Positions 42,401 through 54,700 are shown, counted from the stretch's first letter. The stretch is 64,000 nt of DNA from Laburnicola sp. R22_1 (GCA_014281115.1 JACONQ010000021.1:1054001-1118000), one strand, 5' to 3'. Numbers and translations are program-made. The notes: generated from the letters alone by a model not told the origin.

Positions 42401-44240
42401 CAGCATTTATGGCCGGCACTGAAGCGGCAAACGCAGGGAACTTTAATGGGAAAACATTAGATAAGGCGCGGTTAAAAAGATTGCTCTCTAAAGGATTAAA
42501 GCTACACAGGAGCCAGTTACCTATGCCACCTTCCTAACGCAATAAGCTTAAAGAACATCCACTGTGCGATATGTTTAAGGAAGCTAAGAAATAGCACCTG
42601 AACAGTTACTGGGACATGAGATCCTGGACTAAGATACCAGCTAAAATAATCAAGCTGACTGGAGAATAGATCCTCGACTGTATGTGGGTATACACCTACA
42701 AGTTTAATAAATATTACCAACTTAAGAAGTGCAAAGCACGCCTTATTGTTCGTGGCGATTAATAGAGAAATATCACGTCACAAGATATATATGCGGCAAC
42801 ATTGGCCAGACGATTATTTCGCATGCTTATGGCGATTGCGGCGCGATTTGACCTAGAGCTCCTTTAATACGACGTCACGAATGCCTTTGTTTACGCGAAG
42901 ATCAACCGAGATATATACATAAGGATGCCACGAGGCTATAACAAACCTGGGACAATCCTAAAGCTTAATAAGGCGCTATACGGACTCTGGATCTCACCAC
43001 TACTCTGGTAGAGAGAGTTCACTTTAACACTGCGAGGCTTAGGCCTTATTAGCATACCCTATAAACCTTGCTGTATGATTAAACAAGGCGTAATTATCTT
43101 CTTCTACGTAGATGATATTATTATTGCCTATAAATAGGAGAACAAACCCCAGGCTAAGCTAGTTATTGAGCAGCTACAAGAAAAGTACACCCTTACAGGA
43201 GGAAAAGATCTCTAATGGTTCCTAGGGGTTAAGATTCTTAGGAACCGCCTATAACGAAAGATCTGGCTCTTACAAGCGTCATATGTTAACAAGATCGCCA
43301 GGCTAGTTAATAACTAAAGCCTTAGGCATAATACCCTAATAAGTAGCATTAAGCTTACTCCACAATTAGGCTTTGCTAGTCTATCCAAGATTAACAGATA
43401 CTAATGCAAGGTTGGATCGATTCTATTTGCCGCAGTCACTACCCGGCTGGACACTGCTTTCGCGTCCTCCTAATTAGCACGATTTCTTACTAACCCTGGC
43501 AGCCAATATTAAGATGCCGCCGATTAAGTCCTACTATACCTCTAAGAAACACACACAAAGGCGTTACAGCTAGGTAGAGAAGACAGTTTTGAGGTAGCAA
43601 GCGATGCCTTGTTTGCGAACAATACACTGGACTGAAAGAGTTCTTAAGGATATATTATTAAACTGTTTAGTAGGCTAATTATGTAGAAAGTAAGCAAGCA
43701 AGATACTGTTATGTTAGTGTGGAGTACGATATCACATGATACCACCAACCTGATGTAGACTAGTTGCTGATCACGATTCTGCTACTTAAGCAGTTTCTCT
43801 GTTCAGCTTGTTACAATCAACTCAGTCTCTCATTCCTAATTGCTACCCTACTTATCCCTTACATGTTACTACATCCACCACTAAAGCCGAGCTACTAGCC
43901 CTATTATAGGTAGCTAAGGAGGCACTGTTTACATCACGCCTGCTTAATAAGCTCCAGGTCAAGCTCGCGGATTAAACAATTACTATTAAATGCGACAACT
44001 AGCAGATAATACAGGTTGTCGCTAAGGAGACTGCGCAGCTTAATACTAAACTCTGCTATGTGGATATTTATAACTATTAGTTAAGGCAAGAGGTAGCGCA
44101 AGGAAGGATTAGGGTCACCTACACTTAGTTAAATGAAATAATAGCTAATGGGCTCACAAAGGCCCTTCCTGTTAACAAATAGAGCAAATTTCTAGATCAA
44201 CTAGGACTTATTAATATAGCAGAGAATTTTAATAGAAAGG
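39460..44240 (+). pseudogene. copia C gag-pol remnant
   Basis: Gag around 39460-40560 with a Cys/His knuckle (KCPACGQRHSLKDCF, about 40408-40452). Integrase: HKRLGHIGPSALKHL (about 41171-41215) and CDACGRAKSKRL of the zinc-binding domain, then WDFYFKDNRTAR and ERLGGVIKDKAWAMRLNA (41430-41720). Reverse transcriptase at 42540-43250 with FFYVDDIIIAY intact (about 43100). RNase H at 43260-44240, split by a solo A LTR: KQDTV before it and TTSTTKAELLAL after it join across the insertion. Many TAA/TAG stops; inactive. Confidence 0.88.
43712..43863 (+). mobile_element. Solo LTR of copia A, TSD TGTTA
   Basis: 152 bp, same as the A2 5' LTR by eye, flanked by TGTTA at 43707-43711 and 43864-43868. It interrupts the copia C RNase H frame. 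It shows that an A element landed here and was later removed by LTR-LTR recombination. Confidence 0.95.
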
Positions 44241-44332
44241 AGGTACAAATTAACGAGCTAGAACAAAGAATAGAGGCTATTACTCTAGAATAAAGGACGG
44301 CTACAAGGGGTCCAGCTTAAGGATAAGCCTAA

Positions 44333-44344
44333 GCTGAGGGGGTG
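44333..44344 (+). other. Polypurine tract of copia C
   Basis: GCTGAGGGGGTG immediately before the 3' LTR, identical to the copia B tract. Confidence 0.75.
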
Positions 44345-44507
44345 TGTCAGATTAGAGCCGTGTTGCTGAACAAGGGCACGTGGTCGGCTCCACCTTCTAA
44401 ATTAGACCTGGAGCCAACAAGTCACAGAACACACAATACAACTGTTCATCCATCTTATCTATTAGACCCCCCATCTCAATGAGCTCAAATAGTGCTCAAA
44501 TCTGACA
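44345..44507 (+). repeat. 3' LTR of copia C
   Basis: 163 bp, differing from the 5' LTR only by C/T and G/A exchanges, followed by the ACTGT duplication. Confidence 0.93.
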
Positions 44508-46260
44508 ACTGTTTAGACAGCGCGCTACCTAAAAAGATTTATAATAACAAACTACCAAATAGTACAACGCGTAAGAAAATAGTAAAGAATAGGATTAATG
44601 TTATTTTAGGCTGTGCAGCTATAATAATAATCGCCAGGGATCCTAACTCCGTTATTTTTATTAAGCCACACTACTAAGAACAACTAGAATTATTAGATCC
44701 TAGTGGGGAAGAATTAGATAAGGAAAGTCTGCGGGAATATATTATTGCCAACCTCTACACTACTTAGCACTGTGCGGTATTAGATGCCAACTTTAAAAAG
44801 TATATAAGGAAACTAGAAAAGCCCGCGATTACTAGAGAAGAAATTGTCGAGCTATTACTACTATTTCTAGTTAACCTGGCATATAGATTTGATTCTAAGG
44901 AAGCTAATAAACTACCCCAGCGTTAACCTAGAGTGGACCATACTATTAATTTAAATCTAGAGGCCATAGTACTACGTCCTAAGATATATAGGTTAACCCG
45001 CAAGGATTATAAAGCGGTGAAGATATATATTAATAAGATATTAGGCAAAGGTTTTATTTACCCAAGCAGCTTACTTTATGCCGCGCCCATACTGTGTGTT
45101 AAGAAACCTAAAGGGGGACTGCGAATTTACGTTAATTACCGCGCCTTAAATAAGGTAATAAAGAAGAACTGGAACGCTCCACTCTTAATTAAGGAGACCA
45201 TGGCACGACTAATAAAAGCACGAATTATGAGTATTGTTGACGTAATAGCCGCTTTTAACACTGTACGAGTCAAGAAGGGTAACAAGGAAAAAAAAGCTTT
45301 CTTAACCCGCTATGGCCTTTACAAGTACCTGGTTATGCCATTTAGGTTATGCAATGCCCCAGGGACCTTTCAATCTTATATTAACAACGTCCTAAGAGAA
45401 CATCTCGATGACTTCTGTACCGCGTACCTGGACGATGTACTTATCTATTCTAACAATAAGGACAAGCATAAGACACATGTCTAGATAGTAGTTAAGAAGC
45501 TTGTTAACGCTAGACTGTTCTTAGACGTTTATAAGTTACAATTTAAGGTCAAACGCGTTAAGTACTTAGGACTTATCCTAACCACAGACAGTATCAAGAT
45601 GGACCCCGCCAAGGTTAGCACAATATAAGAATGGCAACTGCCGCGCAGCGTTAAAGACGTACAGGCCTTCCTGGGATTCGCAAACTTCTATCGCCAGTTT
45701 ATCCTAGGATTTAGCCAGCTCGCACGACCACTCACAGAGCTAACTAAGAAATTGGATACCCGGACCAAAGTATTTCCGTTAGCAGCTAACTCCGCGGCCG
45801 CCTAAGCTTTTAAACAACTCAAACAAGCCTTTACACGCGCACCTATACTCGCCCACTTTAACACTAACTTAGAGACCTAGTTAGAAATAGACGCGTCTAA
45901 CTTTGTCACTACCGCAGTCTTGTTGCAGATGCACAACAGCGTATTAAAACCCGTTGCCTTTCTGTCACATAAGATGAACCCAGCTAAGTGCAACTATAAG
46001 ATTTACAACAAGGAGTTACTCGCAATTATACGCGCATTTAAGGAATAGCATTTCAAGCTATTAGGCACAAAATCGCCTATTAACATTATATTAGACCACT
46101 TAGCGTTGCGCTACTTTATAACTAATAAGAGACTAAATCGCCAACAAGCACAATGGGCTAAATTCCTCTTAGAGTTCAACTTCCTTATTAGATACAGACT
46201 AGGTAACTAAGGCACTAAGCTAGACGCTTTAACCAGGCGGCCTAGCAATCTCCCCAAGGG
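44508..46260 (+). pseudogene. gypsy D protease end, reverse transcriptase and RNase H
   Basis: Resumes the protease frame (NKLPNSTTRKKIVKNRINVI), then RT at 44933-45680: KPKGGLRIYVNYRALNK, VDVIAAFNTVRV, YLVMPFRLCNAPGTFQ, and the catalytic YLDDVLIYS (about 45424-45450) intact. [12 protein letters not shown] leads to RNase H (45690-46260) with EIDASNFVTTAVLLQ, YNKELLAIIRAFKE and LDHLALRYF. These are classic Ty3/gypsy motifs. Scattered TAA/TAG stops inactivate it. Confidence 0.9.
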
Positions 46261-46456
46261 CGCAGATAATAAACGACATTAACACCAAGTCTAAACAATC
46301 CTTAAGCCGCATCACGTTGCGCCAAAAGCCCGCGCTAGCGGCCACTAAGCCTATTACAGTCCTAAAGATAGTAATAGCCGCGATAGCAACGCGCACACTA
46401 GCTGTGCCTACACTTCACATTGTGCTTATAAGAATACATCACAATATGCAGTCTAT

Positions 46457-47640
46457 ATGGCTCAGGTCCTTATTAGTAAACTTACAGACACTATTGCAAA
46501 CCTGGCCCTTATAACATACTTAATTAGTGAGGAGGATTACATTAGCGAGAAGTCTATAGAAGAATTACTAGTATTATCCTCCTTAGCACCTTTACAAGTG
46601 CAGTCGCCCAAGGCGGAGGAGAAGACAAGGATTAATCCTCCTGCCAATAACAGAGATTCAGAGAAAGACCTTATCACTAGGATTAAGGACGCGTACCCCG
46701 CCAACAAGGACCTGCAAGCCATTATAAAAGCGAAACTTAAGGGACAATATCGCATCCTATTATCGCTCATACATAACAAGAAACTGCGAATTAAGCTTAG
46801 AGACTGCCAACTACAAGACAACTTGTTATACGTAAAGGACAAGATATACGTACTAGATAATGGACCTCTGCGCACTGCAATTATCAAAGACTCTTATAAC
46901 AAGTTATGCGCAGGCCACCCTGGTAAGCACACCACGTACCACAACCTAAGTCGTTGGTATTACTGGCCTCGCATAACAACGGACGTTGCACAGTATGTAC
47001 GCAATTGTTTAACGTACCATCGCTCCAAGGTCAACAAAGAAGGCAAGCATAGACTTCTCCGCCCATTACCAATCCCAGATCGATACTGGGAGAGCATATC
47101 AATTAATTACATCACCAAACTACCAGCCTACAAAGATCACAGCCGCATCTACACTGGTATACTTATTACAGTCAATCGCCTATCCAAGAAGAAGAAGTTT
47201 ATCCCTATTACTAATCTTAAAGTCACAACACTAGTCCATGCGTTTGTCAAGTATATATGGCGCAAGGAGGGATACCCTGCACAAATTGTTAGTAATTGTG
47301 GCGCTTAGTTTGTCTTATATTTCTAGCGTCGCCTATGCCAACAATTGGGTACCTAGCCCAAGATATCAACTTCCCATTATCTAGAGACCAATGGCCAGAC
47401 CAAGATTGTTAATGCCTAGGTAAAACAGTACCTACAAGCTTATGTGAATTACCAACAGAATAATTAGGCACTGTTTCTACTAATGGCTAAGTTCGTCGCG
47501 AATAATTAGATCAGCAACTCCACTAGCGTCGCCCCATTTATGGCAACAAAGGGCTACCTGCCGCAATCCTCGATCCACAAACCAGTCGAATTAACAACAT
47601 CACTGTCCGCCCCCGCCCAAGCCAACCAGCGACGCGCCAA
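46457..47640 (+). pseudogene. gypsy D integrase
   Basis: The open block 46457-47308 holds the zinc-binding HHCC region (HPGKHTTYHNLSRWYYWP ... CLTYHRSK; the first Cys is present) and the start of the catalytic core (WESISINYITKLP, then YIWRKEGYPAQIV). The following segment to 47640 continues in the same frame with stops (ETNGQTKIVNA, FMATKGYLPQ). One catalytic Asp motif reads SNCGA where SDRG is expected. Confidence 0.88.
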
Positions 47641-47694
47641 TAAGTTCGTTACTAAGTTAGAGAATCTTTGACAGTTCTGTTAAGACAATATAGC

Positions 47695-48240
47695 CTAGGC
47701 ACAAGCGAAGTAGGCAGAATATGCGAACAACAACCGCATGCCTGCTCCTAAGTTACGCGTTAGTAACAAAGTTATATTAGACATAAGGTTTATTAAAACA
47801 ACGCATCCTAGCAAATCATTAGACATAAAACACCGCGGACCATTCACTATTACACGCGTCATTAACAACTCTGCATCCAAAATAGACCTGCCGCCGGAAA
47901 TAGGACGCGTACATAACGTGTTCCACCCATGGTTATTACACAAACAACTCAGCAACGCGCTACCTAGACAGCGATTAGAACCTAAGGGCCCCATTAATAT
48001 TAACATAGACAACACCTCGGATTACACAATTAAAGCCATACTAAACTGTTGTATTAATAGTAATCTCTAAGACCCATACCGCCGCAACAAGAAAGGTTTA
48101 CTTTAGTACCTAGTTAAGTGAGAGGACTATCCCAAGGGTCCTGATAACCCGTTATGGGAACCATAGATGCTCTTTATTGACGCCCCAGAGGCAGTAAATT
48201 AGTTTCACAGCGACAACCCACGCAAACCCGCCAAACACGT
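47695..48240 (+). pseudogene. gypsy D integrase C-terminus with chromodomain
   Basis: LDIKHRGPFTITRVIN and VHNVFHPWLL belong to the conserved region after the integrase core. After them comes a chromodomain: YTIKAILNCCINSNL, then YLVK-stop-EDYPKGPDNPLWEP and FHSDNPRKPAKHVKF. The chromodomain places the element in the chromoviruses, which target heterochromatin. Two RIP-type stops lie in the chromodomain. Confidence 0.88.
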
Positions 48241-48270
48241 TAAGTTTAGGGACCTAGCGGCCTAATAAGA

Positions 48271-48575
48271 TGTCAGATATAGGGGTATTCTTGATGAGAT
48301 GAGATGGGAAGTGGTATAGTTGATTGATTGATGTTTTTTTCTCTTCCTTCTGGAGAAGCTCGGCTATCGCGAGAAGTATCTATCTAGTGCCAAGACACAC
48401 TAGTACTATTTGGGATAGTATAGGGGCAGTGCAAAACAGTGGTGCGCCGGCCTCTTTTGATTTCACAGTGAAAACACTATGATTTACACTGACTGCCAGT
48501 GTGTAAAGGCCATATGATCGGACACACCTACCCACCGTAATTCACAGTGAAATCACAGTGACTGTCTATCTGACA
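48271..48575 (-). mobile_element. Solo LTR, copia B family, TSD TAAGA
   Basis: 305 bp, minus orientation, closely matching the B LTR (GAGAAGCTCGGCTA..CGAGAAGTA, TAGGGGCAGTG-AAAACAGT, CACACCTACCCAC), flanked by TAAGA at 48266-48270 and 48576-48580. It lies between the gypsy D chromodomain and its 3' LTR. Confidence 0.94.
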
Positions 48576-48860
48576 TAAGAAGTGCTAACAAACGAGATTA
48601 GTGCCATGTACGTCGTTACGTAGGTGCAACAGAAACGCTCCGCTACGTCGCAAGTAACCAAGTCGTTTATCTTAGTAAAGTACCCTATTAGAGGAGGTTG
48701 CCTCTACAGCGTCGGTTAAAACAATCTGCTAAACTTAGTAACGCTGCTAGGCACATTGTAACAGCACCATTGCCAGCCGCGATAGTTTAGGATGCACCGC
48801 AATAGTGCGAGATAGTTAGGTTATATAATAGACACAAGCCTCGCCGGAGCTTAAGGCTAT

Positions 48861-48874
48861 AGAGGGGGGGGTAG
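48861..48874 (+). other. Polypurine tract of gypsy D
   Basis: AGAGGGGGGGGTAG directly before the right LTR. Confidence 0.75.
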
Positions 48875-49067
48875 TGTCATGGATCCATAGCGGCACCTGG
48901 CTCGGAACCCGGAATAGCGTTGATCCGGCGCTAGGCCCAATCCGGCCACTAGCGCGGCAGCACCCATAAGGTGCTGCCCTTCTGCCTACCTACTTAGTAT
49001 AGCAGTATTTCATGTACTAGGAATTAACTTACTTTCATCCCAACTATCGCGGGCCCGAACCCTTACA
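48875..49067 (+). repeat. Right LTR of gypsy D
   Basis: 193 bp, TGTCATGGATCC...GAACCCTTACA. The GC-rich U3 half is not shared with the left LTR. Confidence 0.8.
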
Positions 49068-50340
49068 TTCTCCGCCTCTAAGGTAACTTATCTAGAGATC
49101 TTTACCTACTAGACTTATATACGGCGCTTATTAATTTATAGGAAATTATTGCACTATGCTAGTACCTAATCTAGTACCTAATTAAGGTGTTAATAGTTAT
49201 TTAGTGCAATACTAACTCGCTTAAAGCGCTATTAGACTATTATAGTATAGTACTACTTGCTAGTAAGAAAGAATATAAAGAGGCTATATTGTCTATTATT
49301 ATAGCGTGTAAGAAATTCGCAGATTAGTTTAAGTAATAGATAGAAAGGGTCTTAAGATTTAAAAATAATATAATATTAGTTAAAATTGCCATTATATAGT
49401 GCTAGTAGATAATAAAAATAGTAGATAGGTAAAGTGCTACCCTAAACTCTAGATTAGAAAGTAGTGTATAACTATAATTCTTTTAGATATTATTATAAGT
49501 AAAGTGAATGTTAGAGTTATATAATTTATTCTTATAGCTTTTTTAAATAATAGTATTAAGTTTTCTAATAGATTGTAAAGTTAGACATATATAAGGTAAA
49601 GGAGTATAAGAGTATAAAGGGGCTAGCTATAGGCGCCTACCTACTTATAGCCTACCTAGATATTTTTCTAAATATATCGCTAAAGTCTAGGTCTATCCTA
49701 GGTATAGCGCAGCTTATCTTTTATTCTAATATATAATATAAAAATAGAGTTACTATATTCTAAAATTAGAAGCTAAAACTATAATATACTATTTTTATTC
49801 TCTAATAGACATAATCTATGCTTGACTTCTAGCGCTACTACTCTACTAACTAAGCTTAGACTTATTTGTAGGCATACTAATAAGCCGCCGTTTTTAATCT
49901 TTATATTACCTTTACGTTTTAAGAAAGTTTGCCTATAAAAGTACCTTTGTTTTTAGAATATTAATCTTTTCTTAACTCTTATTAAATTTTCCTATGGCTA
50001 CTCTTACTTAGAGGGACCGCAGCCAGCCTAAGCATACGCTTAGTCACCAATTACGTAATGTTATCTAATGCACTGTGTTGGCGAACATATTAATTGTTAT
50101 ATTGTAATTAGCCTTTTTAAATTAATTTTTTATCTTAAAGAGCATGTTGCATTCATTATGCGAATGTCGAGCAGCTGTTAAAGCTAATATCTCTTAAGAA
50201 TTTGCTAAGCTGATCCTTGTTAAGTTAAAATAGTAGCTGTATAGGAAAGGTAGGTCCTTATTCGTATATTAGCGAACAAATCTCACCAAGCTCGCGCCTT
50301 GGATATTACAAGCCACAGCACTAATAGCGTTGGCATAGCT
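49068..50340. other. AT-rich gene-less stretch
   Basis: Strongly AT-rich sequence with TAA/TAG in every frame. No protein motif, terminal repeat or RNA gene was recognised. It resembles RIP-eroded repeat sequence and ends sharply at about 50340, where base composition becomes GC-rich. Confidence 0.5.
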
Positions 50341-51060
50341 AATTCTTAAATAATAGGGGACGGGCGCCCGTCGAGCCCGCAAGCCCTCCAGACCACTCCC
50401 CTCACGCCCTCACACACCTTCTTACGTGGAAAGTCAACCGTCGTTGACGTACCTACCTGCCGAAAATGCAGCGCAGGGCATAATACAATGGTGCGCTCGG
50501 TTTCGCCAACAGGATCGATGCACTGTGGGTTGACAATGTAGAGGCGACGAAGAGCGTGTCACCAACCCGCACCGCTCGCCTCTTGTGCCTATCGCTGTAT
50601 CATATGTAAATGCGGCGGCCGAAGTATCCGCAGCGGCTCCGGTATTTGCTGTGAGTCAAGTATGCGCAGTGTGCCCGTTACCGCTACCATGTAGGTTTAC
50701 AGTGCACAACCGAGAAAAAGGCGCTGGAGCAAAATGCCGCCTTGAACCACGGAAACACGCGCCCCGGCCGCTCACTCACGGCCGGTCGCCCTGAGCACCT
50801 CTCGCGCTTACGCCCTTTTGCCCATCTTCTAAATGCTCAGCACGTTCACAGTTATAGACGTATCCTGCCCGCAATACAGACCCTCACGACTGCGCATTCT
50901 TCGACGCGCAGTGGCGTTGCACCATGGCCTCCCGCCCTCGATGGACTCATCGCGAAACTCATTGCCCGAGGCCCAGGTGTACGGTCCGCGGCCGCGTACG
51001 CGTTCGCCAAAATGAGATGGCGCAGAAGTCGGGGTGAAGATCGCCGATGTCGCTGCTAAA
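50341..51060. other. GC-rich stretch without a supportable gene
   Basis: Short overlapping frames on the plus strand (for example 50585-50794 and 50742-51059) are typical of GC-rich non-coding sequence. No motif was recognised. Confidence 0.4.
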
Positions 51061-51062
51061 TA

Positions 51063-51763
51063 ACGTGTCCGTGCGCGTGATGCGCGGATTCGCGTGATGC
51101 GCCGCTTTTTACTAGGAAAATCAAGAAAAACAAGGAAGTTTAAAGCAGTATAATTCTTTAACTACCTTTCCTTTTTAAAATCTTCCTTTATTAAAGTTAT
51201 TAAGAAAGACCATCTCTATAACTTTAGAATTTTAGTTTTCTAATAATAATTAGTTTTAAGAAAAAGTATAAAGTCCTAAAATTTAAGTCCCTAAAATTTA
51301 AAAATAATACTTTTTAGGTGTAAAGTATACTATTTAGAACACATTTTATATTAGGTTCTTTTTAATAAAACTCTTAACTAAAAGGTTAGATTATCTTTTT
51401 ATTTTTTTAAGAAAAATAAATTAGGAAAGATAATCTATCTTCTTAAGTAGCTCTTTATAAGAAAAAGTTCTAATACAAAATATATTCTAAATAGTATACT
51501 TTACACCTAAAAAAGTATTATTTTTAAATTTTAGGGACTTAAATTTTAGGACTTTATGCTTTTTTCTTAAAACTAATTATTATTAGAAAACTAAAATTCT
51601 AAAGTTATAGAGATGGTCTTTCTTAATAACTTTAATAAAGGAAGATTTTAAAAAGGAAAGGTAGTTAAAGAATTATACTGCTTTAAACTTCCTTGTTTTT
51701 CTTGATTTTCCTAGTAAAAAGCGGCGCATCACGCGAATCCGCGCATCACGCGCACGGACACGT
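51063..51763. mobile_element. 701-bp palindromic foldback/MITE element, TSD TA
   Basis: Left and right halves are inverted copies: both begin ACGTGTCCGTGCGCGTGATG from the outside and stay almost identical for about 290 bp each, then diverge toward a centre near 51413. TA flanks it at 51061-51062 and 51764-51765. The GC-rich tips contain the direct repeat CGCGTGATGCGC twice; the interior is very AT-rich and non-coding. The TA target and TIRs with internal repeats suggest mobilisation by a Tc1-mariner/pogo-type transposase other than the one at 21257 (the TIR sequences differ). Confidence 0.9.
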
Positions 51764-51765
51764 TA

Positions 51766-54700
51766 TACACTGCCCCATAGTTCCCGCCGCTTGTCAGACG
51801 GGCCGTTGCGGACCGATCCATGCTTCGTCGCATTCTTTTCTGAACCTCCCAAGCCCCACGTCTTTCATCTACTCGGCCCTGTCAGGCAGGATTTTCGGGA
51901 AAATGACGGTGGTCGACGCATGACTGGGTACGGAGTTCGCGGCTGTCCTTTGGCGCTACTACCCGGTCCTTCGTTCGGCCCCGCCATCGCCCACGGCCAT
52001 CACCACAGCATCGATCAGATTACCGGGATGACATTCGAACGCGGGAGACTCCTGGTTGAGCTGGCTGATGGACGACATACCTGAATCTTCAAAGCCCCAC
52101 ATCCTCGACCTGCAGACAGACAACTGCGGGGTCGTGGTGCCATCACCACCGGTCAAACCCTCGCCCACGCCTCCACCTCCTTCGCATCAACCTCCGCATC
52201 AACCTCCTCCGCATCAACCTCTCTATTCAAGCAGGAGGAGCCGTTTCTCTATTCGTATTAATCGCCTCACCCAACCGCGCAGACTACCCAGACATCGCAT
52301 CGTCGCTACGTCATGCTTGAACCCGTCGCTATCGCCCTCCTGCGAGAGTCTCTCTTGCTCTCGGCTTGAACGTCGCCACCTTGCGGGGCCGCCTCGGTCA
52401 CGTCGTGGACGCCACGGCGGCCACCGTCCATGACCATTTGAGCCTGCCACTCTACGCGCGTATGCCCACCTCAAGATGATGCGCTGGAGACACAAGCGCG
52501 AACATCACGATTTGTGACATTCGTCGCGCCGTCTAGCTCGAAGGCGTATTAATGCGCCCTTCCGAGCGATAACTCTTTCCTATCCGCTGCGCACGCTTAC
52601 TCTCTCCGCCGAAGTGTCGCTCCTCACGCCGCCGTCAGCCCATACCTACTGGCCCCCGCTGCCGCAGACGCACGACCGAGCCATCACACGTACGCCAGTG
52701 CGCACGCTCCGACTTGCGCAAGCAGTACGACGTTATTGGCGTTGTTCTATACGACCTTGGTATTGGGAGGTTGCTACATGGCGGTCGCGTCGCGTTCCGA
52801 AGGCCCGAGGCGAATGTGAGAGCCCAGTTTGGTGGAGAAGCAGGCACAGCACTCAGCGCTATGCGACTGGACTTTATCTACGAGATGTACGACGAATCGC
52901 CAATCGAATACTCCAGCATGACGCCACCATCGGATTTTTTGATGCGCGACTCTGCCATCACCCGCCCGTCGCTTTCACCGCCGCCGTCCCCAGCAACATC
53001 GGAACGGGGTCTCCAGAAACTTCTTTCGACGGCACCCACCCTCCGCACCGCGCTACTATCCCAAGGCGCAAAGATACCGTCGGCCAACAAAGCATTCAAA
53101 AAATCCTGTCGCGATACTCTGCCGCGCATGCTTCCGCGTATCGTCGTCAACTGGCGGGACCCCCACAGGGCACAGCTCAACAAGATCGTCGAACTGATGG
53201 TGCGCGGATTTGGCCGCTCAAAAGGCCCGCCCATCTACTTCGCGATCTTCTCGGCACGAGGACACAGCAAGAGAGGACCGCGGGATTGCCAGATCAGAAG
53301 ATCAACAACTATTCGCTCGTCATGGGCGGGATGAAGTCGTTCGAGGGACCCCAGGATCCCGCGCACCTTCGGTGTTGGGTGGATGGAGGTGAAGATGGTG
53401 TGTACCATGTGAATATTATTGTGAAAGGGCTGCATGTTTTTCCCTCGATGCACATGCCCAACGGATGCCATGGAAGAGGTATTGTTACATCCCGCAACTT
53501 TTACCGTGATCGCTTAATGTGGGCGTGGTGCCACGAGCCATCTACATTACAACTACGCGCTGCAAACTACAAATAAAGTGCCTCGCCGCCTAGGACCTAT
53601 CCGTCATTCCCAATGCCGACTTGTTGAACATCGCAGTCGGCACCCAGTTCGCCATTAGCAACGTCGACACCGACCGCCGCAGCTGTAGCGTAAGCTCCCT
53701 CGTTCCACCCGCCCTGCAGCCGGGGCGACTCTGAACTTATCGCTGACGCCGCCACCCCCAACGCCAATGCGAACGCCAATGCGACGACGCAATTTTTTCT
53801 CCCTCTCGCCATGATGGGTGGAAAGCGTCGTTTTCTCTTTCTGGACATTCGGCGCACCTACGCCTTGCGCTTGCTTGGTTGCTGCGCTACGGGTGACGGT
53901 CCTGCATTGACGGACAGCGAGGTCGGCGAAAACATGTCGACTCGCGGCATGCCTCTCCTGCACCTCCGCTGAGCGTCTGACTCAATCTCAGCCGCGCATC
54001 TCCGCTTTCTTTAGTGTCCATTCCAGCGTCGCTTTCGCCGTTTTCGCAGATGCAGACGTGTAGAGAACGCTGAAGCTTCGGCTACGCAGCGTGCACAACA
54101 TCATCGAGCACGCTAAAGCTTCAGCTCCGCAGTGTGCACAACATCATCGAGCACGCCAAAAGCTTGATCGGATCTCTCGCAGGCGCATTTGGTGGAGGGC
54201 GATAATATCTGTCGTGACACCTGGGGCCGCATCTTCTGCCATCCGACGCCAATGTCGCCAACGTCGCCCGCGGGACGAGAACTCGCGAGGACGTCTTCTT
54301 CCTCCAAAGTGAGGAAAACGTATTATTCAAAAAACACCGCGCCGTGCGGATCATAACGAACCAGAGCAGAACAGGAAAGAACAGAAAGCTTAATGCGCCT
54401 CCGACGGAGCCCAACAAGTCGATGTGCATACAAAACGCAGGGCCGAAGAGCCTATCCCAGGCCTGGAGAATGAGCGCAGGCTTCACTGTCCTCTTTGCGG
54501 CGCTTGTGCTCTGGAGCCCAGCGCTGGTCTTGTGTGATTTTTCACCTGCATCTCGTCGTCCTCGCCCTTCCTCCTCGCTTGCCCGCCCACCAGTGTCCCC
54601 ACTGCCACCTGCAAATGGCTCGTGATCGCCATCACGCCCCCAACACCACCGCGACCGCCGTCGCGCTTCCCATCCCACCACGGCTACCATTGGCATGCCT

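Larger units (their letters stand above)
39194..44507 (+). mobile_element. Ty1/copia retrotransposon C, full-length, TSD ACTGT
   Basis: 5314 bp including a nested solo A LTR. LTRs of 163 bp (39194-39356 and 44345-44507) differ at a handful of transition sites; ACTGT flanks both sides (39189-39193 and 44508-44512). The primer-binding site and purine tract match those of copia B. Inserted in gypsy D protease. The pol sequence is closely related to copia B, but the LTRs are not obviously alike beyond the TGTCAGAT start. Confidence 0.94.
30030..49067 (+). mobile_element. Ty3/gypsy chromovirus D, heavily mutated, with nested insertions
   Basis: Plus-strand element reading a leader ORF, gag with CCHC-like knuckle, protease, RT, RNase H, integrase and C-terminal chromodomain, which is the Ty3/gypsy order. 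It is interrupted by copia A2 (gag), copia C (protease) and a solo B-type LTR (after the chromodomain); subtracting these leaves about 8.1 kb. A purine tract (48861-48874) precedes the right LTR. The left and right LTRs share the last 82 bp but differ upstream, so the left limit (30030, a TGTTAGG) is a best guess and no flanking duplication was found. Confidence 0.8.

Noticed and set aside
52614..53576. 320-residue plus-strand frame
   Set aside because: GC-rich, overlapped by a 206-residue frame in another phase and by minus frames, with no recognisable motif.
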